A stretch of 64,000 nucleotides of DNA. Origin: CAYMZZ01 sp964395095. GTDB taxonomy: Bacteria > Bacteroidota > Bacteroidia > Chitinophagales > Chitinophagaceae. Under the pieces are notes generated by a model. That model was not told the origin of the DNA, ran no database searches, and saw only the letters and a program-made list of their open reading frames with translations. The position numbers and the translations under genes were made by a program. Shown one piece after another: positions 42,262 to 51,146 of the stretch (position 1 is its first letter; each line of letters begins with the position of its first letter). Location: the NCBI GenBank assembly GCA_964395095.1, contig CAYMZZ010000009.1:171642-235641 (forward strand), in the 5' to 3' direction.

Positions 42262-43377
42262 ATGATTCGATTTTTGCCCCTGATAGTTTTGCTGATTGCG
42301 CTTTCATCCTGCCAGGGTGAAACGACAAAATCGGAGTCGAAAATCGAAAATGTCATTCTCATCACCACTGATGGACTGCGCTGGCAGGAGGTTTTTGCCG
42401 GCATGGATTCTGCCATTGCTGTAATGCCCTCCTTCAATGAAGGCGATAGCGCCTATATCTTCCGCGAGTACTGGGATGCGGATCCTTCGGTTCGAAGAGA
42501 AAAGCTGATGCCTTTTCTCTGGTCAGTGGTGAAGCAAAATGGTACGCTGCTGGGTAACCGATGGCTCAATAGCCAGATGGATAATGCAAACCCGTATTGG
42601 TTTTCCTATCCCGGCTACAGCGAAATCCTTACGGGTTATGCAGACACAGCTATCAACAGCAATGATCATCCCGCCAATGAACATGTAACCGTGCTTGAGT
42701 TTCTGAATAACCAGGAAGCATTGAAAGGGAAAGTGGCGGCATTTGGAGCCTGGCATGCCTTCGATCGCATCATCAACGAGCAAAGAAGCGGCATTCCGGT
42801 ATTTAATGCCATGGATAGTTTTGGCCTGGATAATCCAACGGAAAAGGAGCAATTGCTGAATCAAATGCTACGCGATAGCTATAAGCCCTGGCATGATCAT
42901 GAATGCCTCGATGTGTTCACGCATCATGGCGCCATGGAATACCTGAAGCACCGAAAGCCGCGGGTTTTGTATATCGCATACGGTGAAACGGATGAATGGG
43001 CCCATGCCGGAAAGTATCGATCCTACCTGGATGCCGCGAGGCAGGTAGATAGCTGGATAAAATCTATCTGGGAACAGGTGCAACAGGATCCGGCCTATAA
43101 AGACAAAACCGCTATTCTCATCAGCACGGATCATGGTCGTGGTGATCTCGTTAAATCCGAATGGACCAGCCACGGCAGCCAAATCGCCGGTGCTTCGCAA
43201 ATTTGGTTGGCGGCTATGGGGCCGGGTATTCCTGCAAAGGGTGAGCAAAGCGGGGGAACGCCCATCTGGCAACAACAGTTGGCCCAAACACTGGCCAGCC
43301 TGCTCGGCTATCGGTATGAAGCGAAGCATCCGATAGCGCCCGCCATTTTATTGTCGGATTCAACATCAGCCAATTAA
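42262..43377 (+). CDS. Alkaline phosphatase superfamily lipoprotein (phosphodiesterase/sulfatase-like)
   Basis: About 371 residues from ATG 42262, which opens a lipoprotein signal with lipobox ALSSC (Cys17). The metal-binding fold of the alkaline phosphatase superfamily is recognisable: ILITTDGLRWQEV (D37), a candidate nucleophile Ser in YPGYSEILTG, and ILISTDHGRGD with WTSHGSQIAGASQIW near the end. Family members hydrolyse phosphate mono- or diesters or sulfate esters; the substrate is not evident. It is followed by a fucosidase gene after 6 bp, so in this context it may remove a phosphate or sulfate group from a glycan (inference). Confidence 0.85.
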   Translation: MIRFLPLIVLLIALSSCQGETTKSESKIENVILITTDGLRWQEVFAGMDSAIAVMPSFNEGDSAYIFREYWDADPSVRREKLMPFLWSVVKQNGTLLGNRWLNSQMDNANPYWFSYPGYSEILTGYADTAINSNDHPANEHVTVLEFLNNQEALKGKVAAFGAWHAFDRIINEQRSGIPVFNAMDSFGLDNPTEKEQLLNQMLRDSYKPWHDHECLDVFTHHGAMEYLKHRKPRVLYIAYGETDEWAHAGKYRSYLDAARQVDSWIKSIWEQVQQDPAYKDKTAILISTDHGRGDLVKSEWTSHGSQIAGASQIWLAAMGPGIPAKGEQSGGTPIWQQQLAQTLASLLGYRYEAKHPIAPAILLSDSTSAN

Positions 43378-43383
43378 TTGAAT

Positions 43384-44712
43384 ATGCGAATTACCAACCT
43401 ATTTATCGCGACTATTCTCTTTGCCCATACGGCTTGGGCACAGGGCTATCAGCCATCGGATAAAAACCTGCAGGCACGACTGGATTTCCAGGATAGAAAA
43501 TACGGCATGTTCATTCATTGGGGCTTATCATCTGCATTAGGCGCGGGAGAGTGGGTGATGAATAACCGGAATATTCATCGCGATGATTACCAACGCCTGT
43601 TGCGCGCCTTCAACCCGGTTGATTTTGATGCCGCCAAATGGGTGTCCATCGCCAAAAACGCGGGTATGCGCTATATCGTTTTTATCACCCGCCACCACGA
43701 TAGTTTTTCCAATTGGGATACCAAACAATCGGATTGGAAAATCACCAACACACCCTACGGAAAAGATGTGTTGAAATTGCTGGCCGAGGAGTGTAAAAAA
43801 CAGGGCATCAAACTGGGTTTGTATTATTCCACGCTCGACTGGTACCGCGACGATTATCCCCACGAAACGGGAAGGACCGGCAAAGGCACCGGCCGCAATG
43901 GCAAGGGCGATTATGCGTCATATCTGCGCTTTATGAAAGCGCAGCTAACGGAGTTGCTGACCAATTATGGAGATATCTATTCCATTTGGCTGGATGGACA
44001 TTGGGATCAAACCAATCCCGAAGGGCATGAAGACCGCAGTTCCCGGATCGACTGGAAATATGACGAGATCTATAGCCTGATACATCAACTGCAACCACAG
44101 TGCCTGATCGGCAATAACCACCACCTGAGCCCGCTGCCGGGCGAGGACTTTCAGATGTTTGAGCGCGATCTGCCAGGCGAAAACAAATCAGGACTCAGTT
44201 ATCAGCAGGCCAGCGATAAGTTGCCATTAGAAACCTGTGAAACCATCAATGGTTCCTGGGGTTACAATATCACCGATCGAAACTATAAATCGACAACAGA
44301 CGTAATACGCCTGCTGGCCGGAGCGGCCGGACGAAATGCCAACCTGCTGCTCAATGTGGGACCCATGCCCAACGGCGCCATACAAACCGAATTTGCGGAT
44401 ACACTGGCTGTAGCCGGTAAATGGTTGCAGCAATATGGCGAAAGCATTTATGGAACCCGGGGCGGGCCCCTGCCTCCGCAGACCTGGGGCGTGAGCACGC
44501 AAAAGGGCAACTTTATCTACCTGCACTTTTTCAGGACACCCACCGAGGAGTTTATTACGCTACCCATCGCACAGAAAAAACCAGTACAGGTACACTGGAT
44601 GGATACAGGAGAAGTGATCAACTTCAAGAAAGAAAAAGATAGCATCCGGATCGAAACCGGGGGAATGGAGATTGTTGGTCCCAACCGCGTGCTAAGAATC
44701 GAACTGAAATAA
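43384..44712 (+). CDS. GH29 alpha-L-fucosidase
   Basis: About 442 residues from ATG 43384, with a signal peptide ending near FAHTAWAQ. GH29 features: KYGMFIHWGLSS, RYIVFITRHHDSF, KLGLYYSTLDWYRDDY, and the catalytic nucleophile Asp204 in IYSIWLDGHWD. It releases alpha-linked L-fucose from glycans by a retaining mechanism in the periplasm or at the surface. The general acid/base is variable in this family and not assigned. It lies between a phosphatase-like lipoprotein gene and a sugar isomerase-like gene and faces the SusC/SusD locus, which points to a fucose-bearing substrate. Confidence 0.94.
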   Translation: MRITNLFIATILFAHTAWAQGYQPSDKNLQARLDFQDRKYGMFIHWGLSSALGAGEWVMNNRNIHRDDYQRLLRAFNPVDFDAAKWVSIAKNAGMRYIVFITRHHDSFSNWDTKQSDWKITNTPYGKDVLKLLAEECKKQGIKLGLYYSTLDWYRDDYPHETGRTGKGTGRNGKGDYASYLRFMKAQLTELLTNYGDIYSIWLDGHWDQTNPEGHEDRSSRIDWKYDEIYSLIHQLQPQCLIGNNHHLSPLPGEDFQMFERDLPGENKSGLSYQQASDKLPLETCETINGSWGYNITDRNYKSTTDVIRLLAGAAGRNANLLLNVGPMPNGAIQTEFADTLAVAGKWLQQYGESIYGTRGGPLPPQTWGVSTQKGNFIYLHFFRTPTEEFITLPIAQKKPVQVHWMDTGEVINFKKEKDSIRIETGGMEIVGPNRVLRIELK

Positions 44713-44760
44713 ATGGCAACATAATTCCCCAATACAACTGAACTGATTAAACACAACTGT

Positions 44761-45696
44761 ATGATGGATCAAAACCGTAGAAAATTTCTGAAAAAGGCCG
44801 CGGGCCTTGGACTGGGCGCCGCCATTTTTTCCAATATGCCTCTTTCGGCCTTTGCCAAACAGGGCCAGGCAGCATTTTTTGAAATTTCCCTGGCGCAGTG
44901 GAGCCTGCATAAAGCGCTTTTTGCCAAAAAGCTCGACAACCTCGACTTTCCGGCTAAGGCCAAAAATGATTTCGGTATCAGTGTTGTTGAATACGTCAAC
45001 CAGTTTTTTAAGGATAAGGCGGAAGACAATAAATACCTGGGCGAACTGCTGAAGCGCTGTAAGGATCATGGCGTAAAGAATCACCTGATCATGTGCGATG
45101 GAGAGGGTGATTTGGGTGCGGCATCAGAAGCAGAGAGAAAGAAGGCGGTGGAGAATCACTACAAGTGGGTAAATGCCGCCAAATTTCTGGGCTGTGCCAG
45201 TATTCGCGTAAACGCGGCCGGAAAAGGCAGTCGCGAGGAAGTGCAGGCGGCTGCCATCGATGGATTGGGCAGGCTGGGTGAATACGCGGCGAAAGAAAAC
45301 ATCAACGTGATTGTGGAAAATCATGGTGGCTGGTCTTCCGACGGTAGCTGGCTGGCTGCGGTGATGAAGGGGGTGAATAAATCGAATGTGGGAACCCTTC
45401 CTGATTTTGGTAATTTTTGCATCACCCGCGAACCGGGTAACTGGATCAAATGCCTCGAGGAGTACGATCGCTACAAGGGCACAAAGGAACTGATGCCGTA
45501 TGCGAAAGGCGTGAGTGCAAAGTCCTATGACTTTGATGAGAATGGAAACTGCATAGAAACTGACTATAGCCGAATGATGCAGATCCTGAAAGAATCCGGC
45601 TGGAAAGGGTATATCGGTATTGAATACGAAGGCAGCAAACTTGGCGAAGAAGAGGGTATCCGCGCCACAAAAAAGTTGCTGGAACGTTTTCTTTGA
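44761..45696 (+). CDS. Tat-exported sugar phosphate isomerase/epimerase-like protein
   Basis: About 311 residues. The N-terminus carries a twin-arginine signal (NRRKFLKKAAGLGLGAAIF), so it is predicted to be exported folded. The rest is an AP endonuclease 2/xylose isomerase-like TIM barrel: metal-binding Glu/Asp/His positions fit INVIVENHGG, GTLPDFGNF, and YIGIEYEG. Such exported TIM barrels are common in Bacteroidota next to glycan-degrading genes; their reactions are mostly unknown, with some acting on 3-keto sugars. Its stop abuts the stop of the convergent cytochrome gene at 45697. Confidence 0.88.
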   Translation: MMDQNRRKFLKKAAGLGLGAAIFSNMPLSAFAKQGQAAFFEISLAQWSLHKALFAKKLDNLDFPAKAKNDFGISVVEYVNQFFKDKAEDNKYLGELLKRCKDHGVKNHLIMCDGEGDLGAASEAERKKAVENHYKWVNAAKFLGCASIRVNAAGKGSREEVQAAAIDGLGRLGEYAAKENINVIVENHGGWSSDGSWLAAVMKGVNKSNVGTLPDFGNFCITREPGNWIKCLEEYDRYKGTKELMPYAKGVSAKSYDFDENGNCIETDYSRMMQILKESGWKGYIGIEYEGSKLGEEEGIRATKKLLERFL

Positions 45697-47823
45697 TTAA
45701 TTGACCAGAATTTCATCTACAAATAGCCAACCCCTGTCGCCACGACCCGGATGCCAGGCCGGCAATTGCGGCAGGGGCATGGCTACTATCTTCAGATAGC
45801 GCACCCGGCTTTTTTCGAATTTGCATTCAAAACCACGACTATAGGCCGGTTGCGCAGCTTTTGGCTGAATGGGATTCATTCTTCCGAGTTTGCGTAACTG
45901 GTTTGGCGAGTCGCCACCCCATACTTCGAGGTAAGCAGGTGGCATGATATAACTGCCCACATCCACCAGGGTGCTCAGCGTGACGCTGCTTAGTTCTGCC
46001 GTTTCGGCAAACGGCAATAGCAATTCCATGGGCCGGTTGCGCCAGGCCAGCCAGTTTCCATCGCGGAAATTCCCCACTTCTCCTTTTTGCAGATCGAGCA
46101 AGAGGCTGCTCTTTGGCGTGTAGGCCGGTTCGGTAGCGCTCAGGAATTGGATGCTGTCGGGAACATGGGTCCGCTTATAGAGGCTGGCTTCGAGCAGATC
46201 GCTGGTATACCAGCCGGGTTTATAGGCCCTGGCACGTATTAATACATTCTGATCGATGATTTCGTCGCCCTTGTAAAGTAATGATTGCAGGCTATCGGGT
46301 TCGCTGCCATCGAGGGTATATCGGATCTCAGCGCCCTTGATGTAATGCTTCAGACGTAGTGGAGTAGGGCCACTAATGATGGCCTGCTCATTTTCGAGCA
46401 CAGGTGCCGACAATTTCAATTGAATGGTATCGCCCGAAAATCCTCTTTCTATGGCAAGCTCCTTCCAGTCAGTCTGCCATTTTGCCCACTCGGCATCACT
46501 ACCCTGCATTTCCCAGGCGTAAAGCTTCTTTAATCGAGGCAGCGCCTGGAGTGAACCGATATCGTTCGCGGCAATGGTAGTTCCTGAAAGACTTAGCGAT
46601 TCGAGCCATTGCAGTTCTTTCAGCCATTTCAGGTCATCGCCATTAATAGCTGTAAATGACAGGTTGAGTTTCCTGAGGTTTTTGAAGCGGCTGATCATTT
46701 CCATTTCAGCCGAGCCAACGGGCATACGGGTAAGGTCAAGGGAAATAATCTGGTCAGCTATTTTGTCGAGCTCTTTTAATTGGTGGGGTTGGAACTGGCT
46801 GCTATTGAAAAAACTCACGATGATACCGGGTGATTCCAGCGATTCGGACATCACTACCCGGTTCTCGGTATTGAGTTGTCGGATCAGGTCGGGGTCGGCG
46901 GCGGCAAAATCGTAGCTGGCAGTGGCTGTTGTTTCAAACAGCACCGATGCCAGTTCATAGAGCCGGTCTTCCTGGGGCAGGCTACTGAGTTTAAGATCAA
47001 AACGGGCGCCCTTCATGATCCAGAGTTGCAGCATTTCGGTTTCTGCCGGCGTAAGTTGCGGTTTTCCTCGAGGAGGCATATGTTTTTTCTCAGAGAGAGG
47101 CAGATAGATCCGCTCAAGCAGTAGTCCCCGGCCGGGATGCGCCGTATCCCAAAGCGGACCCGTTTTGCCGCCTTGCAGCAGCAGTTCCCTGCTGGTCATG
47201 ATCAGTTCTCCCTTTGCCTTTTGCGGGTTATGGCAATTCATGCATTTTTCTTCCAGGATGGGTTGAATCACATGATCAAAGACCATAGCATCCGCAAGCG
47301 CCGGACGACTTATTTCCTTATCAGATTGAATGGGGGCCAGCAAAAAATCTTCTCCATGGGTGATGCCGGCGCCGGCATGGCCCGCAATCACCAGCAATAC
47401 TATCGATAAGGTAGAGCTGAAGAAACGGGTGATCTTGCGTCGGCGAAGGGGAAGGCGAAGCATATACCAGGTGATGGCAAACAGGCTGATACCCACGCCC
47501 GTCCATTTGTGCCATTGCAGGCTTTCCGGATCATAGCCTTCTTCCCGCGAAAGAAACAGACCCATCAAGGCCGACAGCGCGGCGGTAAAGGCTCCCAGCA
47601 ATAGGAGCAGGTCCGCATACTTGCGGGTGGTTTCACCTACCTGCTGTTTTTTTATGATAAATAGGTTGAAAAGGGCATATATCAGAATCAACACTATCGG
47701 AAAATGCAGCAATAGCGGATGCATGCGGCCCAATACCTGCAGGGGTGCAGGAACCATAAAGCGGTCTTCCATCAGCAAGAGAAAAACCAGCAGCGAATTC
47801 AGTAAGATGGTGATGTTGGCCAA
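45697..47823 (-). CDS. Membrane c-type cytochrome with LRR-like, chitobiase-like and C-terminal modules
   Basis: 708 residues of mosaic build. Residues 1-160 contain about four or five membrane helices with the LLHFPIVL motif of DUF2231-type modules. A heme c site follows at C194-MNC-H198, in the planctomycete-type cytochrome setting (QPILEEKCMNCHNPQKAKGEL, then HMPPRGKPQLTPAE with a candidate Met ligand). Residues about 330-450 are leucine-rich-repeat-like (LTRMPVGSAEMEM, LRKLNLSFTAING). Residues about 480-555 look like the chitobiase C-terminal or FN3-like domain (IRYTLDGSEPDS), and the end shares LPxWHxGRGxRGW with the next gene upstream. Last gene of the five-gene cassette. Role in surface electron transfer or glycan oxidation is speculation. 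Confidence 0.85.
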   Translation of the reverse strand: MANITILLNSLLVFLLLMEDRFMVPAPLQVLGRMHPLLLHFPIVLILIYALFNLFIIKKQQVGETTRKYADLLLLLGAFTAALSALMGLFLSREEGYDPESLQWHKWTGVGISLFAITWYMLRLPLRRRKITRFFSSTLSIVLLVIAGHAGAGITHGEDFLLAPIQSDKEISRPALADAMVFDHVIQPILEEKCMNCHNPQKAKGELIMTSRELLLQGGKTGPLWDTAHPGRGLLLERIYLPLSEKKHMPPRGKPQLTPAETEMLQLWIMKGARFDLKLSSLPQEDRLYELASVLFETTATASYDFAAADPDLIRQLNTENRVVMSESLESPGIIVSFFNSSQFQPHQLKELDKIADQIISLDLTRMPVGSAEMEMISRFKNLRKLNLSFTAINGDDLKWLKELQWLESLSLSGTTIAANDIGSLQALPRLKKLYAWEMQGSDAEWAKWQTDWKELAIERGFSGDTIQLKLSAPVLENEQAIISGPTPLRLKHYIKGAEIRYTLDGSEPDSLQSLLYKGDEIIDQNVLIRARAYKPGWYTSDLLEASLYKRTHVPDSIQFLSATEPAYTPKSSLLLDLQKGEVGNFRDGNWLAWRNRPMELLLPFAETAELSSVTLSTLVDVGSYIMPPAYLEVWGGDSPNQLRKLGRMNPIQPKAAQPAYSRGFECKFEKSRVRYLKIVAMPLPQLPAWHPGRGDRGWLFVDEILVN

Positions 47824-47858
47824 AGCAATAGGTAATTGGGTAAGGGTGATAGGTTTGC

Positions 47859-48644
47859 TTACTGTACGATTAGTTCATCCACGAAGATCCAGCCTCTTTG
47901 TCCGCGACCGGCATGCCATTCCGGAAGTCTATTCACATTCAGCAGGCGAATCCGGATGGCTTTGCTGCGGATGGCTTTACTAAAGTGAAAAGTGGAAAGC
48001 TCCAGTTTTTTGGGCGCCTCCTGTTCCGACGACAAATTTGTCGACTGCACCAGTTTCCATTCGCCGGTATTTTCATCAGTTATCCATATTTCAATAGTGC
48101 GGGGCAGGAAGATCCAGCTTGGCTGATCCCGGAGCAGACTAAGACCGATTCCGCTGAGGGATTGCGTCTCTTTCCATCGGGCTTCTATCCACACGGTATC
48201 GCTATCAAAACCCAGCCATCCCTCCGAGCGGTAATTGGCAATGCCGCCTTTTGCGTCGTTGAGTAATTGAGCAGACCGTTGGCTATAGTATTCATTCATG
48301 GGGGAAGTGCGTAGGGAATCGATGCGGCGACCCGCCTTATGAAAGGCGATGCGGATGGTTTCGGAAGGCAGAAAATTTTCGCCCAGGGCGCGTACACTCA
48401 GCATACCGGCCTTTTGTATAGTGACAGGCCCGCTATATACCGGATCAGTAGCCACAGGGTCACGGTCATCAAAGCAGTAATGTACCGCAGCGCCGGGCTG
48501 GTTAAACTGAATACGCAACTGCACACTATCGCGAATAAAAGCAGTGGAATAGTCCAGCAATGGCTGCGAGAGTTGAAAACGGGGCTGCGCATCGCAGAAC
48601 TGAACCAGGCAAAGCAATAAGAGGGCAGGCAGCATGCGCATCAT
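47859..48644 (-). CDS. Secreted protein with chitobiase-like and discoidin-like domains
   Basis: 261 residues with a signal peptide (residues 1-19). Residues 40-105 look like a chitobiase/hexosaminidase C-terminal domain (VHYCFDDRDPVATDPVYSG). The remainder resembles an F5/8 type C (discoidin) module (GWLGFDSDTVWIEARW, RTIEIWITDENTGEWKLV) ending in LPEWHAGRGQRGWIFVDE, nearly the same ending as the 708-residue cytochrome downstream. Both modules bind carbohydrates in other proteins. Its ATGATG start overlaps the stop of the beta-propeller gene. It may be the soluble partner of the cytochrome's C-terminal half. Confidence 0.8.
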   Translation of the reverse strand: MMRMLPALLLLCLVQFCDAQPRFQLSQPLLDYSTAFIRDSVQLRIQFNQPGAAVHYCFDDRDPVATDPVYSGPVTIQKAGMLSVRALGENFLPSETIRIAFHKAGRRIDSLRTSPMNEYYSQRSAQLLNDAKGGIANYRSEGWLGFDSDTVWIEARWKETQSLSGIGLSLLRDQPSWIFLPRTIEIWITDENTGEWKLVQSTNLSSEQEAPKKLELSTFHFSKAIRSKAIRIRLLNVNRLPEWHAGRGQRGWIFVDELIVQ

Positions 48645-49672
48645 ACAGGCATCAGTTTATATGGATATACCTGACCCGAGTTCCACTGGGCTACATAGAG
48701 GTTTTCTTCATCGTCTACACACACATCATGCGGATAATCAAACACGCGGATGGTCTGGTACATCTCGTCGGGCTTATTACCCGAATAGCCGGGTAAATTA
48801 CCACCGAGGTTGGAAACCACTTTATAATCCTTATCCAGTATGAGGACAAAACCGGATTTTTCATCGAGGCGGGCATTGCTTTGCAGCACGGCTACATAGA
48901 GGTAGTTGCCCCTGATCACCGGACGGCATACCCATGCTCCGGGCAGGGGCACCGTGCTCAGGTATTTTCCATCAAGCGTATAGCGCTTGAAGGCATTTTG
49001 TACTCTCGAAGTAACCACCAGGCAGGGATTCTTCGGATCCCTGTTGTCGATGGCAACACCATGCGCATTGGCCACAAATTCTTCCCCTTCACCTTTGCCG
49101 GCAAAGTGACGGATATATTCACCTTTGTGGTTGTATTGTATCACAAAATCCTTTCCATAACCATCCACCACATAGATATCGCCATTGGGCGCGATGATGG
49201 TTTCGGTAGGCACGTATTCTTCAGATTTACCGTACTGACCGGTTTCTTTCGGGTATTCGAGCACCATCAGCACTTTTCCTTTCAGATCGGTTTTGATCAC
49301 CTGGTGCCGGTTATTATCGCAGATGAACAATACTTCAGCTCCATTTTCGTCAAAGAGCGTAAGCCCATGTGCACCGGGATATTCGGTTCCCCAGCTATCG
49401 AGCAGGCGACCGCTTTTATCGTAGATCAAAACATTGTTGCGTGTTTCATTGGTGAGCAGGATGAGACGGCCTTTGCGATCCTGCACCATTTCATGGCAAT
49501 CCTTTACGGGATGCGTTTGAGGATTGGCTTTGCTCCAGCGGGTATCGATGCGATAGCGTTTCTGGTTATGTCCGAGAATAAGTTCCTGCGGTTGAAGCCC
49601 CCTGATGATGCCGGGTATGCAGAGCGCGCCGCCGGCGGCAAGGGTGGACTGGATAAAATTTCTTCGATGCAT
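48641..49672 (-). CDS. Tat-exported NHL-type beta-propeller protein
   Basis: About 343 residues from ATG 49672, chosen because MHRRNFIQSTLAAGGA is a twin-arginine-like signal; the frame from 49714 adds 14 residues before it. Six NHL-like blades can be traced: EMVQDRKGRLILLTNE, GAHGLTLFDENGAEVLFI, TIIAPNGDIYVVDGYG, AHGVAIDNRD, PHDVCVDDEENLYVAQW. NHL propellers bind proteins, or act as lyases and oxidoreductases. Between a DUF1501 gene (25-bp gap) and the discoidin-like gene (4-bp overlap), it is part of the cassette. Specific role unknown. Confidence 0.85.
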   Translation of the reverse strand: MHRRNFIQSTLAAGGALCIPGIIRGLQPQELILGHNQKRYRIDTRWSKANPQTHPVKDCHEMVQDRKGRLILLTNETRNNVLIYDKSGRLLDSWGTEYPGAHGLTLFDENGAEVLFICDNNRHQVIKTDLKGKVLMVLEYPKETGQYGKSEEYVPTETIIAPNGDIYVVDGYGKDFVIQYNHKGEYIRHFAGKGEGEEFVANAHGVAIDNRDPKNPCLVVTSRVQNAFKRYTLDGKYLSTVPLPGAWVCRPVIRGNYLYVAVLQSNARLDEKSGFVLILDKDYKVVSNLGGNLPGYSGNKPDEMYQTIRVFDYPHDVCVDDEENLYVAQWNSGQVYPYKLMPV

Positions 49673-49697
49673 GTTGTTGAGAATTGATTGGTAAGGA

Positions 49698-51146
49698 TCA
49701 CGCAATAAGGCCATCCACCACTTTGCCGGCTACATCGGTGAGGCGATAGCGTCGACCGAGATGTTTATAGGTTAATTGTTCATGATTCAGGCCCATCAGG
49801 TGCAGAATGGTGGCATGAAAATCGTGCACATGCACGGGGTCGCGGGTAATATTATAGCCAAACTCATCCGTTTCACCATACACACCGGGCTTGATGCCGC
49901 CGCCTGCCATCCAGATGGTAAAGCAACGGGGGTGATGATCGCGACCATAATTTTCTTTGGTGAGCGGGCCCTGGCAATAATTGGTACGGCCAAATTCGCC
50001 GCCCCAGATTACCAGGGTTTCATCCAGCAAGCCTCTTTGTTTGAGATCCGTAATCAAAGCTGCCGAAGCCTGGTCGGTATCGAGGCACTGTCCCTTGATC
50101 TGCGAAGGCAGATTATCATGTCCATCCCAGCCCTGGTGATAGAGTTGCACAAAACGTACACCGTTTTCGGAGAGTTTGCGTGCGAGCAGGCAATTAGCCG
50201 CATAGGTGCCGGGGGTAAGGCAATCGGGTCCGTACAACTTTACGATATCTTCCGGCTCACGGCTGAGGTCCGTTACTTCCGGCACGGCTGTTTGCATGCG
50301 ATAAGCCATTTCGTACTGCTGCACTTTGGCCATGATTTCCGGATCGCCCATTTCCTTGTAGGATTGCTGGTTCAGTTCCGCCAGCTTATCCAGCATTTTC
50401 CTTCTTTCCTGTTTATCCAGCCCATCCGGATTATTCAGATAAAGTACCGGGTTTTCGCCACTGCTGAATTGTACACCCTGGTGAATACTGTCGAGAAAAC
50501 CATTCGTCCACAGTTTTGAATACACACCCTGTCCGTTTCCTTTACCTTTCGATAATAATACACAGAAAGCCGGCAGGTTTTTGTTTTCGCTGCCGAGGCC
50601 ATAGCTAAGCCAGGCACCCATGCTGGGCCGGTTACCCACCTGCGCGCCGGTTTGAAAGAACGTAAGGGCGGGATCGTGGTTGATGGCTTCGGTAAACATG
50701 CTGCGAACGATGCAGAGGTCATCTACCACTCTTGTTGTGTACGGCATCAGCTCGCTGATCCATGCGCGGGCTCTTCCGTATTGACTAAACTTAAATTGCG
50801 AACCCGCCAGGGGAAAGCGTGCCTGGTTGGCCGTCATACCGGTCAGGCGTTGACCCATGCGCACGGATGCGGGCAGGTCCTGTCCATGCATTTTCTCGAG
50901 CATGGGCTTATAGTCAAAAAGATCCAGTTGTGAAGGAGCACCGTTTTGAAACAGATAGATGACCCGCTTGGCGCGCGGGGCAAACTGTGGCAGGCCCGTC
51001 AATATTTCCTCTTCTTCGCTTTTGCCACTTAACAGGTCGGGTATCAGCAATGAACCCAGCGCCACTCCGCCAAGGCCCATGGCCATCCGCGAGAGAAAGC
51101 GGCGGCGATTCGCATTCAGTCCGGCTTCCAGTTGTTCTTTATTCAT
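49698..51146 (-). CDS. DUF1501 domain protein, Tat-exported
   Basis: 482 residues. The N-terminus has a twin-arginine signal (NRRRFLSRMAMGLGG). The DUF1501 body is typical of the planctomycete-type family: RVIYLFQNGAPSQLDLFDYKP at the start, FVQLYHQGWDGHDNLP, VIWGGEFGRTNYCQG, and GRDHHPRCFTIWMAGGGIK. The fold is related to sulfatases and alkaline phosphatases, with likely metal-binding Asp and His residues, but no activity has been established. The start overlaps the stop of the DUF1549/DUF1553 gene by four bases. This gene pair occurs together in many planctomycetes and some Bacteroidota. Confidence 0.92.
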   Translation of the reverse strand: MNKEQLEAGLNANRRRFLSRMAMGLGGVALGSLLIPDLLSGKSEEEEILTGLPQFAPRAKRVIYLFQNGAPSQLDLFDYKPMLEKMHGQDLPASVRMGQRLTGMTANQARFPLAGSQFKFSQYGRARAWISELMPYTTRVVDDLCIVRSMFTEAINHDPALTFFQTGAQVGNRPSMGAWLSYGLGSENKNLPAFCVLLSKGKGNGQGVYSKLWTNGFLDSIHQGVQFSSGENPVLYLNNPDGLDKQERRKMLDKLAELNQQSYKEMGDPEIMAKVQQYEMAYRMQTAVPEVTDLSREPEDIVKLYGPDCLTPGTYAANCLLARKLSENGVRFVQLYHQGWDGHDNLPSQIKGQCLDTDQASAALITDLKQRGLLDETLVIWGGEFGRTNYCQGPLTKENYGRDHHPRCFTIWMAGGGIKPGVYGETDEFGYNITRDPVHVHDFHATILHLMGLNHEQLTYKHLGRRYRLTDVAGKVVDGLIA

